The notes beneath the pieces are model-generated. The model saw only the letters and a list, made by a program, of their open reading frames with translations. It was not told where the DNA came from and did no database searches. The translations under genes were made by a program, and so were the position numbers. Shown in pieces: positions 23,576-36,799 of a stretch of DNA of 64,000 nt; position 1 is the first letter of the stretch; each line of letters opens with the position of its first letter. The DNA is taken from assembly GCA_023362775.1 (NCBI GenBank), contig JALMGJ010000020.1:3038001-3102000 (forward strand), in the 5' to 3' direction. Source of the stretch: Charina bottae. Its lineage: Eukaryota > Chordata > Lepidosauria > Squamata > Charinaidae.

Positions 23576-23580
23576 TAGGA

Positions 23581-23844
23581 CGTAGCTTTCCAAACTGTGT
23601 GTTGCGACACTTTAGTGTGTCGCAACACACAGTTTAGTGTGTTGCGAAGCTGCGGCACGGGGGCGCACACAGGGGCGCGCGGCGGCAGCAGTGTGCACGA
23701 CGGCAGCGGTGCGCCATCAGTGCTTCCGCGTTTTACCAAGGCCGCCGCCGCGCCCCCCGCGCCGTGCATGCATGCGCCCTCCCGTGCGCTTCTGCCGCTG
23801 CCACCATTGGTGTGTCGCCAACGACAGCACTTTGGAAAGCACTG
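23581..23844 (+). mobile_element. hAT MITE (CAGRGCTTTCCAAA family), copy 1
   Basis: Termini CGTAGCTTTCCAAACTGTG and TTTGGAAAGCACTG are inverted. An 8-bp target duplication AATTAGGA lies at 23573-23580 and 23845-23852, TA central. The interior is GC-rich with repeated GTGTGTCGC. No coding capacity. Confidence 0.9.
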
Positions 23845-24419
23845 AATTAGGATGATATGATTCCTCCTGTGGATTTGCACCCTGGTTACCTACTGAGTTA
23901 TGTTAAAGCTCATTTATGGTAAGGGACCAAGACAAGTTTTCTAGGTGTATTTCTAATGTTCCAGGGGGATCTGATAACCTGCAAGAATGCATCCCAAGAG
24001 CCTGGACACCTAGAAGTGGGTTTTGAGGTCCACTGAATCAGGAGAGTACTAGCAAGATTTGAATGTTCTGCATTGGTCCTGCATTGGTCTGGGGTCAGGT
24101 GGGGTCATGCCTTATCCTGCCACCCAGGTTGTACACCCTAAGAATTAGTTGTACAGTCTCTCTCTAAATATTTGTTTCCTAGCAGTCTGGTTTTATGCAG
24201 TCTTGTTTTGTCTTGACATTTGTGTAAGTAGCAATCATGGAGGTAAAATACAGCTGCCCCAAACTGGGCTTTTTTCTTCTTCTTCTGGATGGGGGAGGTA
24301 GGACATGCAAGGGCAATTTATCATATCTTGTAAAGATCCTGACCCAGAAAACTCAGATATGGCAGATTGGAATGTAGCTTGCACAGATCACAGATGTGTG
24401 ATTGTGGCTGTATTTAGGG

Positions 24420-24626
24420 CAGAGCTTTCCAAACTGTTCATATTGGTGACACACTTTTTAGACATGCATCATTTCACGACACACTCTTACAGCAGGGCAC
24501 AAGGCAGGCACTAGGACCTGGGTGGAATCCTGGCAGGGCTTGGAGGCAGCAGCAGCCGCGACACACCCAGACACTGCAGCCGACACACTAACGTACGTGT
24601 CCCGACACACAGTTTGGAAAGCTCTG
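24420..24626 (-). mobile_element. hAT MITE (CAGRGCTTTCCAAA family), copy 2
   Basis: CAGAGCTTTCCAAACTG ... CAGTTTGGAAAGCTCTG, flanked by ATTTAGGG (24412-24419, 24627-24634). Interior similar to the reverse complement of 49528-49786 (AGGCAGGCACTAGGACCTG). Confidence 0.92.
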
Positions 24627-24634
24627 ATTTAGGG

Positions 24635-27240
24635 AATACACACACACACAGAAGCAGAAACCCCATGTGGTTGATGATTTAAAAGCATGGGCAGAGTGTA
24701 TAGGGACTGTTTTCACAGCCCCCAAACCAGAGGCAGAATGTATGGAGATCAGTGCAGTTTCATAGCCCTTGCAGAATGGCCTGAAATCTCTAGATGAGGA
24801 GGATGGTGGCATTCTGGTGAAACTGAGAAAACAAGGATCTAGAAATGTTGATAGAGAATTCACAGGCAAGCTTTCTATTTCTATGGGCATGAATCATAAC
24901 TCTATGATACAAACATATTACTAAAATGTTCATTGTATGCTTTGCATAAAGGAGTACGTTCTGCATGATTATGACACCAAGAATCTGCATATCAGGAACT
25001 TGCGAACTGTCAACTGTCGCTGCATTTCCTGCACTGACCCAAATCTGAACATTTAGAACTAAAAGTTGTTGTTGCCTTTTCTCAATGAATAAAGTTTGTT
25101 CTACTCCCGTGTATTCACACTTGTTTTAATTGACAGAAATGGCAAAGGATAAAGAAATCCTAAATAACATACACTGTAAACCTAAACTCGACATTTGTAG
25201 GTTGCTTAGGATTCTGCTATGGGGTGTGGATGCACTACCACTTACCACACCAGGTAACTGTAAGGTTTCTTTGTAACATCAGTAAAAGCCTGCATGAACA
25301 CGTAGGTATTTTGTGGATACATCTAAAGAGCTAAAATTGTAATTTGTCTCTGGTTTTTTTATAGGTACCTTATATTTTGCATTAAAGTTAATAATAAACA
25401 TTTGCTTTTTCCTTTACAGTAAATATTATGAAAGTAATAATTCTTAGATTCTTATGGTGTTAAATGCATCTTCAACTTTCTTATATGGCATTGACATTGA
25501 AAAAATGTCAGGGCTTAGAAAGCTATCATTCTCACAGCTTTCAGACAAGCCCACCACAAACAAGATAAAAGTATATTTAAAAGGAGTTCTTCCTACAAAT
25601 GGTTGTCAACAATTATAGCATCACATTTTTTTCAGATACAATTGAAAAGGCACAATGACTGTTTTCAAGCAAACTTTAGATTTTAAAAAACTTTCCCCAT
25701 AGTTTTAACCTTCCCAAACAGAGAATATGGATGTGACCAGTTTATATCCATTATAAAAGTTAAAGGGGAAAGTTTTTAATTGTTCAGCCATCATCCCTTG
25801 ACATATACAACCTTTTTTCCCTGAGCATCATCAATGGCCCAAGTGTTTAATTGTTCCATTACTAGCTAACGAGGCTGAGCATGTGGTAAAAAGCAAAAGA
25901 GGTAAAAGCAAAAGAGAGGTTCCTGGAAATATTTAGGGTAATTGCTTTGATTTGCATGAGTTGTAGCTCCAGAAAGTTTGTAACCATATGTGACCCAGTA
26001 TGGTTGATGGATAGCTGATGCATGTGTGGTAATCAGTAGTTGATCAGGAACTTCACTTTCACAAGGAATTCCCAGAGGAGGTGTGGGCAGAACTCATGAA
26101 GCTTGGCTAGCAAACCCTCAAGATGATCTTAAACAGTTGTAATGCACATCCTGGACCCTGAGATCCTACAGTCTCCAGAGTGTTTATGAGGGCATGCAGC
26201 CTCATCTTCAGAGTTTACTTAAGTCACTCAACCATGGCTGTGTAAAACAATACAGAAATGTTTTGCCCTTATTTCTTCCAGGATTATTTTTGTACTTCCT
26301 GATCTAACCAACCCTGGGATTTCCTGAGCCCAGATGAGCTTGGCTAGCTGCTGCCATCTGTTGAGACAAAACCTACTAGACATTCTGCAATTCCCCTCTA
26401 TGCATACAGCATAATTCAATATGAATACAAAGAGAAACCACTTGGTGGTGAATTTTAACATCTTTTGAACTGAAAAGAACTTATAGGCACATGGTGTTTC
26501 TCTGACGAGTGAAAATAAGGCACAAATTGCACAATCTGTTAATCATCTTATATTGTAAAAATTAAGTATAGATAACTTCTAATGGAGCATAAATAGATTT
26601 AAATAAACTCCTCCCATCCTTCAAAAAAGGACCTCCGTTACATTTTTTCCGTATTTGGGTAGGCTAATTGCTAGTTTTTACTGCTTTTATTAGGAAAATG
26701 GATTTGCAACAGTTTGAAGAGAAGAAGTCCAACTACATACAGATTTAGTCTACAACCCTTTATATGCATGTTATTGTGCCCTAGGTATTGTTTCCTGCAT
26801 AGAGGTTATGGCTTGGCTTTTGTTGTGAAATAAAATAAATAAATTGAACTATTTATGCAGTGTTTGTTTTTTTCATTGATTTAAAATACTGCCTTTTGGG
26901 ATACTTTGACAATTGAAGAAAAAATGTGGAAATTCACAGAAATTATTCTGCAGATATATACTAAATGGACTGGCCTTCAAAAAGTCTGCTAATCTCTTCT
27001 ATTCTGTAGATTGTGCTTCTCTTGGTATAGTTTGGGACATAATCATGGAGCCTTCTCTAGGAATAGAAGTACAGGCATACCTCATTTTATTGCGCTTCAC
27101 TTTATTGCGCTTCGCAGATAAGTTCTTATAGGGCTATTTGAAAAGTCTCAGATGCTTCAATAACCTAATTTAAAATTTTCTCTACTGTATTTTGTGATGA
27201 CTTGAAAATATTCTCTCTGATTCTTGGCTAAAGGAAATAT
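24635..27240. other. LRRFIP1 intron, little recognised
   Basis: AT-rich intron. A short AAAATAAATAAATTG tail at about 26828 may end an old LINE. Nothing else recognised. Confidence 0.45.
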
Positions 27241-27274
27241 ATCTAATTCAAGTGAATCTTAAATTTTAGAATAG

Positions 27275-27850
27275 TGACGTCAGATTGTACAAGTTGATTG
27301 GGACTTTATAGATCTTCTAGTCCAATTCCCTTCTCATTGCCAGAAACCACCAAGTCATTCCTGACAAATTGCCACTCAGCTCTTGTTTGGCAACCTCCAA
27401 CGTGGGGAAATAACTTTTCTAGACAGACCATTCAACTGTTTAACAGTTCTTACCAATTCCTCCTAACATTCAACTTGAAACACCTTTGTTCAATTTCAGT
27501 CTTTCAAGTCCTTGTCCTACTCTCAGTTTCAATAGAGAACAGATCCACTACTTGCCTGAGACAGCCTCTTAGATATAGGTGGACTGCTACCCTTTCCCCC
27601 CTCGCTAGTTACACATGCCTGGTTCCTTTCACTGTTTGCTACAGGGCTTGGTTTCCAGGCCCCTTGTCATCCTGGTAGCTATCCTCTGATCCCACTCCAG
27701 CCTTTCCATCCGCCTTTAAAAGTGCAGTGTCTACCTTCTTTGGTCTAGATGCAATGCTTCTGTTAATGCATCTGAAAATTGCATTGGCCTTAATAGCTGC
27801 TGCATTATCTTGCTAGCTCATGTTCATCAGACTAAGGGGGGGAAAAATTG
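27275..27850 (-). mobile_element. CR1-like LINE relic
   Basis: On the reverse strand the 27700-27280 sequence runs into a CR1-type 3' end (CTAGAAGATCTATAAAGTCC in reverse near 27300), with pieces typical of CR1 ORF2 ends. No open frame; assignment by overall resemblance. Confidence 0.45.
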
Positions 27851-28711
27851 AACACAGTGAATTTTCTACCACTAGAGCTTTCCCTCTTTATCAGGGTTTC
27901 TGGGAATTTTTTTTTTATCTAAAAGTTCCATGGCCTGAAAAAGTTTATTAGCCAGTCCTCCTAGGTCGATGTCATCTGCAAATTTGATAAATATCCCTTC
28001 CTTTCCATCTTCTAGGCTATTTATAAAGATGTTGAATAACATTCGGCTAGATTGCGGTAGGATATAATTCTAATGAATAAATAAATACTTCTATCCAGGA
28101 ACCCTTTATAAACCATTTGCGGATAAATTTGCAGACACCATTTGGGTGAAATTATTTGGTATAGTATTTTCTAATCCAGATTAGTCCATGAGACTGGACA
28201 AATGCTTTATTGAGGTCAAGGTACGGACGACCAAAAGTCCCTGTGTTAAAAAAAAAAAAAGCCAGAGCGAGCGAGCAAGCGCACGTGCGCCTGGCTGTTT
28301 ACCATCAGCTCTGATTCCTTGACCAGCACAGAGGTTGCAGTCTCACTGTCTTCATTGCCATCTGAGCTTTTGCCTTCCTGCCTGCGTCTGCAGGTTTGAG
28401 CTATGTGTTTGGACCCCTCTTGAGTTATTAGGCCATTTCCATTTCCCCTTTTTAATTCTCAGCTGGTCAAGGGGCTTGTTATCCATCCATTCAGAACTCT
28501 TAAAGCTTTTCTCATTTTTCCTTCTCAGGAATAATTTGGAATTGTCCTTTCAGAATCTCATGTTTCAGGATTTTCCATTACTTTTTAATTTGCTTTTCCT
28601 TCAGAATTTCAAACCATGGTATATTGCTCAACTTCCATCTGTGTTTGTTAAAATCTGCTTTCTGAAACTGATTTATTGCAGTTTTTCCTTCTCTATTTAT
28701 CTTGAACTTCA

Positions 28712-29330
28712 ACATAGAATCATAGAGTTGGAAGGGACCTAACAGGTCATCTAGTCCAACCCCCGCACACTGCAGGATTCACTGCACCATCCCTGATAGA
28801 TGACTATCCAGCCTCTATTTGAGGTAACGACACACCCACCCACTAAATTTACTTGAAGTGTTTTACCTACATTGGGTAAAAAGGACTTTCTGATAAGCGG
28901 ATTTGGGCAATGAAGGAACTAGTTTGGGAAGCCCTGTTGTCATGTCCCTTCTTTTCTGCCAGCTAAACACTCCTAGACCTTTTAACCATTCCTCGTGGGA
29001 CTTGGTTTCCAGTCCTTTCACCATCTTGGCAGCGCTTCTCTGGACTTGCTCCAGTATCTTTTTTAAACGGGGGTGTGCAGAGCTGAATGCAATACTCCAA
29101 GTGAGCCTGACCAAGGCAGAGTGGAGCAGGATAATCACTTCCCATGATCTGGACTCTACGCTCCTCTTGGTGCTCCTCAAGATGTCATTGGCCTTCTTTG
29201 CAGTTGATGTATATGATGTGATTGCTTTCCTCCAGGGTGCCTTTAATTCCTTTCTGCTGGTCAGGAATAGGATCAGAAGAGCCGACCCCCTTGTTTCTGA
29301 CCTTCTGAAAAAAACACAATTGTAAGTAAG
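28712..29330 (-). mobile_element. CR1 LINE 3' end
   Basis: The reverse frame 29180-28863 holds ALVRLTWSIAFSSAHPRLKK then VQRSAAKMVKGLETKSHEEW, the CR1 RT C-terminus. The 3' end reads GTTGGACTAGATGACCTGTT and GATTCTATG, the classic CR1 terminus at 28712-28760. Confidence 0.85.
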
Positions 29331-29591
29331 AGAGACTTCCCACTTCTAGCTGAATTTGTTACTCAGTGAAGATCCAAATTCTCCCTTTTTTATTGTGACC
29401 TGCGCTCTGGAGAATTTGTTGAGTTGATGTGGGAAAGCATCAACAGTTCACTTTTGTTTGGCTTACTCCTTTTGGTCTTTCCCAAAGGCTTTCAACAGCA
29501 AAAAAGCAGAATGGTGGTGGTGCAGTTTTTCCTGTTTACCCCAGTCAGGGGTAGGAACCTCCCCAACACCCAAATGGCCATTTGGGCTCAA

Positions 29592-29593
<2 letters not shown>

Positions 29594-29639
<46 letters not shown>
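29594..29639. repeat. (GT)n microsatellite
   Basis: About 22 dinucleotide units. Confidence 0.97.
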
Positions 29640-29641
<2 letters not shown>

Positions 29642-32193
29642 AGGCTCAATATAAGGATAGGAATTGTTCAACAGACCTATTGCTCTTATCCTAGCTCCCA
29701 TGCCCTCCCAAAAGGGAAAATCCCCCCCCAAATGATAATTTGGGGCTGATTTGGGGGGAGGAAGTTTGTCTGCAAACATTTTTGCTAATCTTTTCATTAA
29801 AAACCTGAAAAAGCGGGCTGAAATATTTTGGGCCTGCCTCTTCTAGATACAGTATGTCCTCAAATCATTGGGAGAGGTCTTGTCACCCTCCAGCCGTTAG
29901 CCACACTGCCTAGCCTATGTCATATAATACAATTTAAACTATATTCTACTAAAGAAACAATGGGCAATATACTTTTACAATATGTTTTCCCATATACAGT
30001 TTTCTAAAAATGATACCTTTTGCCCAAAATAAGTAATCTTGTGAGGATTGTCCCACTGTAACTGTAGTGCAACATCTTCATGTGTCTGAAACCACGCCTC
30101 AAAATATTACAAACTACATAGTAGCCTGCATTGTTTTTGGCATCTTTTCTGGGAAGCATGAATCTGTTTTAGCATCAACTTGTAACCCTAAAAGGAATTT
30201 TTGTGTAATATGATTTAACTGCCTGCCTGTCAGCTCAGCAGGCCTCTTACCAACTTTAAGAAAATATTTTAGTTGTTTTCAAACGTCCCCATGTTTGAAT
30301 TTTTCCTCTCAGCCAAATTTTCCCAGAAAGCCAATTGTTAAGGTAGCACACCTGTAATTCTGACAGCCTTCCCAAGATCTTGCTTGTTTGCCATCTTAAA
30401 CCAGATTTGCAGTTCCATTCGTTTTGCCTGACTTCCAGGAATCTATTATTTAACATTAGCTAATCAACATCTGCACCACCTCTTACACGATTTGGTGTAT
30501 GTAATGGCAGCAGACCACGTGTGTCCAGCTTGTCCTCTTCTGAGGGAAGAAGATCGGAATCAGCTTCATAAATGGATCAGATAGCCTTCCTTTGGAGTCC
30601 TGGGTGGCAGAACAAATCACCACTTTGCTGGACCATTAAAATGCCCCCTTCCCAGAGTATTATCTCTGCATGCAGAACATGCCTATTTAAATCTTGTTGT
30701 TACTCTCCTGATTGGATGAGCCTTAACCTCCCCCCTAAGGGCCCAGGTTTGCAGAGCATCATCCCTGGGGAGCCTGGAGATATTTTTAGTAAAGGTGTCC
30801 CAGACCCTTAGCGTTGTTAAACTTTACCTCCCTAGATGTCCAGAGTTACATGGTGAGTTCATAACAAGGGTTACAACCCCATTTGGGACAACTGAAGGAC
30901 AGAATGGAAATACCTCTAGCCATTATCTCAGTCCCTGAGTGTCAGAGTACAACAGTCTGTCTAGGGATCCATAGTGGCAGAGTGAATTTGCAGAGGGGTC
31001 ACACAATGGCTCCTCCAAACATCCCACTCAACTGTGAGGTAGGAGCAGGATGCTCAGTATAGCTGGCTGTTGATATTCAGACTCCAGAGTATTCTCGCTT
31101 GCTTATGTGTATATCTCTGTGTACATATGATGATTCTCACCCTGATCAGAGCTGGTGCTGTTATGATGTTTTATTTATTCATGCAAGAATCAAAGTTACA
31201 CAGCTTAAAATATTTAAGTTCTTTGAAAATAAAACTGTTACGAACCCAACAGGAATGGGAATACTTCCAGTAAATTAGAATTCTGTATGATGTTGGGTAG
31301 GCTGTTGCTTTAGCTTGCTGGCTTTGATTACAACTGCTAAATGCAGGTTGAAGGTTGTGTCTCTGTCCCTTTAGTTGCATTGCGTTAGCTCACCACCCAA
31401 CAGGATTTTTTTAAAGAAACCTCTGTATTCACATTTGTTCCTGCAGTTCAGGAGTCTTTGATTAGATTCTGTGAACTAGAGCTGTGTGGCGTCCCAGATG
31501 CCATTCCAGAAAGGCATTTCAGAGCAGTCTGAAATGACGCTCAAACCTATTTTGGGAAAGATAGGGTTGCTTTAAGGAGTTTGATGCTATGTCTGTACAT
31601 GCACACTCTGAAGCAACTTTTGGGAACCGACTCCAAAGCATTGCACAACTCAACTGCTAACTATGTTCTCTCTGCCTCCAACCCAGTGGTTTCTTCTGGG
31701 AAGGTTTTGTTTTATTTTTTAAATTACGTATGTCGCCCTGTTTGCAGTCTTTCTGCAAATTGGCTGCCGTGTTGGGAGCAGGCCAGCGTGGGCTGCCATC
31801 TGCCGTCTTACTTATATTCCTGTTTTTTGGGATATAAAAAAAGGAAGCAAGGAACTTATTCCAAGTTCTTCTCAAGTTTATACTATTCTAATGTTTTTTC
31901 CTAAGCTTGAAGTAAAACATGTTTTACAACTTGCATCCTTCCATGTTTGCATCAACATTGTCATTTTTTGGGGGAAGCCAGTTACTTCCATAGGCATCTT
32001 AAAAGAGTATTTTTAAAATTTTAAAATTACGTTTCAATGTTTGTTTATTTTAAAGCTAGGATTGTTTAGAGTTTTGTTTTATTGAAATTTCATTTTCTGT
32101 ATAGTTTGCCTAGAAAATCCTTTGAAATGAAGATGGAGTATATATATATTAATATAATAAAATAAATGATACTTTTCTATCATGTCATACCAG
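29640..32193. other. LRRFIP1 intron with an unidentified repeat
   Basis: Holds the second copy of the 15027 repeat at about 31475-31655; a purine-poor stretch at 30430-30850 was not identified. No exon recognised. Confidence 0.4.
31475..31655. repeat. Unidentified dispersed repeat, copy 2
   Basis: Inverted relative to 15027-15268; both contain the sequence TGCAATGCTTTGGA on opposite strands. Ends GAGCTGTG... and ...GCACAACTC look like inverted termini. Confidence 0.5.
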
Positions 32194-32298
32194 GTATTAC
32201 GATTAGAAGGTCAAGTTGTGCGCTATAAAACAGCTTCAGAAAATGCTGAAAGAATAGAGGATGAATTGAAAGCGGAGAAACGTAAGCTTCAAAGAGAG
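32194..32298 (+). CDS. LRRFIP1: LRRFIP1 coding exon (coiled coil)
   Basis: A 105-bp phase-0 exon between acceptor ataccag and donor gtaatc, encoding 35 residues [19 protein letters not shown] then [16 protein letters not shown]. This is the near-invariant C-terminal coiled-coil core of LRRFIP proteins. Confidence 0.94.
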
Positions 32299-33706
32299 GT
32301 AATCTGCATTACTGTGTAATTTTGAATAAAATATTCAGAAAAAGATTCAAATAAAAGATTTGAGTAAAAATTTAACACAAGAAATAGGAGACTAGATTAA
32401 TTCTTTCTGTATTAAATGAAAACAAGTTTTACAGAGTCTCTAGTCATGAATAACGTCCCCAAGATGACCTTCTGCAAATAAGAATTATTTTATATTTCCT
32501 TCCTGCTTGTGCCAAACCATTAAAAGCAAGCCTTTTTCAGACACTAAATAAAGGAGATAAAGCAACTTGCCGTAGCCTTTCTTCCTAAAAAGGAAATGGA
32601 ATCTATTAGTCCTCACTTGTGGTTCTGGAGAATAAAAAAATCAAACATTACTGAAGAAAAAAGAAGAAAAAGAATGAAAAATAGATACTGCCAAAAGTTT
32701 TATAATATGCATCCAATAAATGAATGAAATACTGTAATTAAAGTAGAGTTCAACACGAACACCATTTAAAGCTATGCAATTTACTAATCTCAACTTGACA
32801 GTCCCTTGTCTATGACAAGTAGGACTTGATTGTTCAGAAAAAGCTATTAGCTTTTAACAACTTGATTTTCAAGGTGATTAATGAAAATATCAGGCAAAAC
32901 ATTTTAATATCTGCATTCATTAATGAAATAGTTTTATAATTTGCCTAATGTATAATTTCAGCTCATTTAAGTATTAAATAATATGATTCATAAAGAAAAG
33001 CTGGCACTAGATTCAAACACAAACTGAGAAAAATGTTAAAGTTTAGGTACCAACATATCTGTGTGCACCTTACGGAATTCATCTAACCTTGGCATTTTGC
33101 CTTCCCATATGCTTTAAGTGATATTTCTAATTCTTCTACCTGAATATGTTCAGAAAGTAGCTCTTTTTTGTGACTATACAAACACAAAAGTTTTAAAAGG
33201 AAAAAAGATCTCATTCATATTTCATCAAATTCTTATTTTTTTTGTAGTAAAGATTTTAATAACGTTATTGAAACTTTAAATTTATATGTTCTGGTCATGC
33301 TGAACCAAAAGAACTAGTGTTGCTGTTTAATCAGTATGCTCAAACTTTGCCTGGTTCTTCTCCAGAAATCCTAAACCGCTGATGTTAGATACTAGTATGT
33401 ATCTCTTAGTGGAAAGTAATTTATTCAGAAATGATAAAAATGTATGCTTCCAGTTTAATATTTCTTCTTGTAAGGCCATTTTTTCATGTCTAAAGCATAG
33501 GAAATAATTGGTTCTTCATGTATACCTTGCACGTTTCCCATCTAATGGCCCAGCAGATATGCATTCATATTGAAATTGTTCAGACATTCATAAGATAGTT
33601 GGATATAAAATATGCTTGCATATCAGATCATTTATTTTTGTAAACTTTCAGAGGTAATCAAACTGAAGATTAAAGTTTCTTGATATCTATAATTTAATTA
33701 AGAAGA
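32299..33706. other. LRRFIP1 intron, no feature seen
   Basis: AT-rich, apparently free of recognisable transposons. Confidence 0.4.
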
Positions 33707-33940
33707 GAGACAGTTTGGTGTAGCGGTTAAGGCATCAGGCTAGAAACCAGCAGACCATGAGTTCCAGTCCTGCCTTAGGCACGAAGCCAGCTGGGTGACC
33801 TTGGGCCAGTCACTTTCTCTCAGCCCTAGGAAGGAGGCAAGGGCAAACCACTTCTGAAAATCCTTGCCAAGAAAACTGCAGGGACTTGTCCAGGCAGTTG
33901 CTAGGAGTCAACACTGACTCGAAGACAACAACAACAATAA
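33707..33940 (+). mobile_element. Sauria (ACA-type) SINE
   Basis: CAGTTTGGTGTAGCGGTTAA, GGGTGACCTTGGGCCAGTCA and GCCAAGAAAACTGCAGGG as in the 74-298 copy, ending GACTCGAAGACAACAACAAC. Flanks share TAATTTAATTAAGAA, a probable target duplication (about 33690 and 33941). Confidence 0.88.
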
Positions 33941-33955
33941 TAATTTAATTAAGAA

Positions 33956-35289
33956 TACATTGAAATCCATGTTGATTATAAATGTTCATGAGCAGGTCTC
34001 TCCCTCTGATGCCCTTTGCCAACCAAAAATGTATTGTACAATAAAGAATGGCGTATTTCTATTACAACTAGGGAAAAAATCTACCTCAGCTTGCTTAGGT
34101 AGGCATATTGAACCTGGATCTCGTTTCCACCATGCCAAAATTTTTTCAGAATCCATCAAATGTAGCATGTGGCTAGACAGTTGATAGAATGACTGAAAAT
34201 GTTTTTCTCTAATGGGCAGTTTACCTTAGAAAAAGTTTCATGGCTGATGCATACCTTCCCTCATATAATCAAAGAAAATCTTGACTATCTGACATCAACC
34301 CTCCACTGAACTCTTTGTTCAGAGCTTTTCGGAGCAGATCTTCTTTAGTTGGAAATAAAAAATCTGACAGAGGATTTCTGTCCCTGTTCCTACAGAAGAA
34401 ATGAGCTGGAATATGGGGGTTCTTTCTATCTCAAGCTGAAGGTCTACAGGGAAGTGACATCCCTCACAAAAATGTCTCACTAAAGATTATACAATATCCT
34501 TTCCATAATGTCAGGAATTTAAAATATGTTTCTGTTGTTCTTATAATATCATTCTTCCAGTTTAGCATGGTGAAGCATGTTTTTAATGTTTGATTAGTTT
34601 TCTCTAAGGCTGTTGTAACCATAACAATAATAGTTTCTCTCTTCTCTAATTGGGAAAAGTTGCTTTCAGTTTTATCAATAATTGTACAATAACAGTAATT
34701 GTACAAGCAGAGGCTTGAAGCACAAATGTTGAATAATTCCTATAAACTTATATTTGTTTAATATAAGAAGCTACATTTTCCTAGTTGTCTTCAGGAGATT
34801 AAAGGGGGAAAATGGCACCATATGTTTTGAGTTAAAGGCTTTTCCCCAGATTTAGACTTCCCTTCAGTTAAAGCCATCTGGACAATTTAGAATCTATTTC
34901 CCAATTAGCTTTGCAAAAATCGTCGTTTATCCATGCTTCTGAAGGAAATGAGCTGTCAATATAAAAAGGTGGGAGACAACAAGGGTGCTTGTTCTCTGTG
35001 GACCAGTGTGAAATCTGTACACAAGCAAAAAGACATCTTAAAGTTTTAGAGCTTAAAAAAAGTTTGTAGAAATTTTCCAGATGTTGCTCTGTAGAGTCAC
35101 AGATCCCATTTGTAGGATAACCCAGAAGATATCTTGAAGAACCTCTTCAGATGAGAAAGACTTCAAGCAAGCCTTGTTTTCCATCTTTAATACTGGAATA
35201 ATATTACAATTGCTGTTGAAGGGCAGAGGGCATGCTACTATTTCCTGTACCTAAATTTGAATATAATTTCTCTCTTAATGTATTTTCAG
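33956..35289. other. LRRFIP1 intron, no feature seen
   Basis: No repeat or exon recognised. Confidence 0.4.
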
Positions 35290-35400
35290 CTTCGTTCAGC
35301 GTTAGACAAAACAGAAGAGCTTGAAGTAAGTAATGGCCATCTAGTTAAACGGCTAGAGAAGATGAAAGCTAATAGGAGCGCTTTACTCTCCCAGCAATAG
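35290..35400 (+). CDS. LRRFIP1: LRRFIP1 last coding exon (short isoform)
   Basis: A phase-0 exon after tattttcag encoding [18 protein letters not shown], then [18 protein letters not shown] and a TAG stop at 35398-35400. The ending KANR(S/T)ALL.QQ is the conserved LRRFIP terminus, so the short form also appears intact. Confidence 0.94.
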   Translation, partial: LRSALDKTEELEVSNGHLVKRLEKMKANRSALLSQQ

Positions 35401-36143
35401 AGGGCAGATGTTGCTGAGGCTGTTGGACTGACTGACAACCAGGCTGCCGGGGCTTATAGCCGTACCTTTTTGGGATGCTTTGTTTCATACATCTGAGGAC
35501 AACACAATTCAAACACATGAATCCATTTGACCATATGCCAATATCTTGAAGATTTGCTTATGCAGATTCTGAACTGATACTGCGTGATTAAGAATAGCTG
35601 CTCCAAATGTCTCTCTCTCTCAGTACTGTAGTTATAAGCCATTTAACAAGCACATTGGACATCCTTTTAAGTCCTCAATTTGATGTGACATTTTGAAAAC
35701 AATACTGAAAGGAAAAAAATAAAAAAATAATTAAACTGGAAATTTGGATTTTCTTTCTTTCTGGAAATAAGTTTTTAAAAAAGACTAATGTTCAGATTTC
35801 CTGTTATGGCCGTAATTGAAAGAGTAGCAACAATAATATATCCTTATCAAGTTCTCATGTACAAAACACTGTGGAACCACAAGCCATTACGGAGCAAATG
35901 TTCAATTCTGAAATCATGGATGAAGATGGTCTTGGAAGCAAAAGTGACCTTATAAATGGACTTCATCAAATCAAACTTTATAGGCAATTTTTCTCCTGTT
36001 CATCATGACTACTTCATTTCAGGGTCAGTAGGCAATAGCTTCACTTTTAAAAAAAGAAAAAAAAGCTTTTTTAAATTATTTAATCTCTGTATTTGGAATT
36101 CAATTAAATGACTTCTTATAAAGGATGTGACATTGCAAATAAA
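35401..36143 (+). other. LRRFIP1: Probable 3' UTR of short LRRFIP1 isoform
   Basis: Non-repetitive sequence follows the stop. AATAAA occurs at 35718-35723 and 36138-36143; the second would give a UTR of about 750 nt. Extent is inferred. Confidence 0.45.
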
Positions 36144-36799
36144 GGCAAGCCAATGTTTTAAAAAGTTGTATATTTCATATTTTAATGATTATACATGTTT
36201 GTCATTACTAAATACAGTCTTGATTCTATATCTATCATGCAGAATTCTTTAGAAATTTTCCATCATCTTTTATGGAAAAATGGAATATCTCTGAAAAAAT
36301 TGCCTAAGCTAATGAATCTAGTAACAGAATAAGGTCCAAAATGAAAAACTGGCTATTTGGAATTTTCCATTATATCTTAACTATAGAACTTACCCATATA
36401 ATTTTAGTCATATTTGTTGACATCCTGGAGGAAAAGTTAATTAGCTGCTAATTACAAATGGATAGATCCAGTTTTTGCTTCAGAAGCATTGGGGGGGGGG
36501 GGGTTACTTTCAGGAGTGTAAACGGGCTGATTTGTTGATTTCCCTCAATTCCTGCAGCTCTGCAAAAGGTATGTGTTCCAACAGGCAATTCTGAAGAGAA
36601 GTATTAAGGGGCAAGATTGTAACTTGAGATCGATAGAAATGCCATGATCTGGTTGAAGAGCTGTTGAGAAGCACCTGCAGGGTCTGACAATTTCATCAGA
36701 AATATGAAATGTGTTGCAATGTTGTGATACAAGCTCCACCCTTACATACATCTGTGCAATATGGTGCATGTACAAGAGTGGCGAAGCTTATGTCATGAT

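Larger units (their letters stand above)
8022..35400 (+). other. LRRFIP1: LRRFIP1 gene, 3' portion (overview)
   Basis: Seven coding exons with AG/GT borders and compatible phases encode the C-terminal half of LRRFIP1 (LRR Flightless-interacting protein 1, also GCF2/TRIP). The family is known as a cytosolic/nuclear coiled-coil protein that binds Flightless-I and nucleic acids and acts in transcription and innate sensing. The short form reads 8022-8114, 8745-8886, 15605-15654, 17005-17119, 18585-18664, 32194-32298, 35290-35400, giving a heptad-rich coiled coil. The long form stops in the 9665-11586 exon. LRRFIP2 shares the coiled coil, but to my knowledge lacks the acidic exon ending GKGKSREDC, so LRRFIP1 is preferred; a UBE2F neighbour agrees. 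Promoter and N-terminal exons are outside the window or unrecognised in 1-8021. Confidence 0.93.

Noticed and set aside
28335..28742. 135-codon + strand ORF with a leucine/phenylalanine-rich sequence
   Set aside because: Reads antisense into the CR1 3' end and has no homologous domain I recognise.
8022..35400. LRRFIP2 instead of LRRFIP1
   Set aside because: The acidic terminal exon and its GKGKSREDC end are characteristic of LRRFIP1, and UBE2F is nearby.
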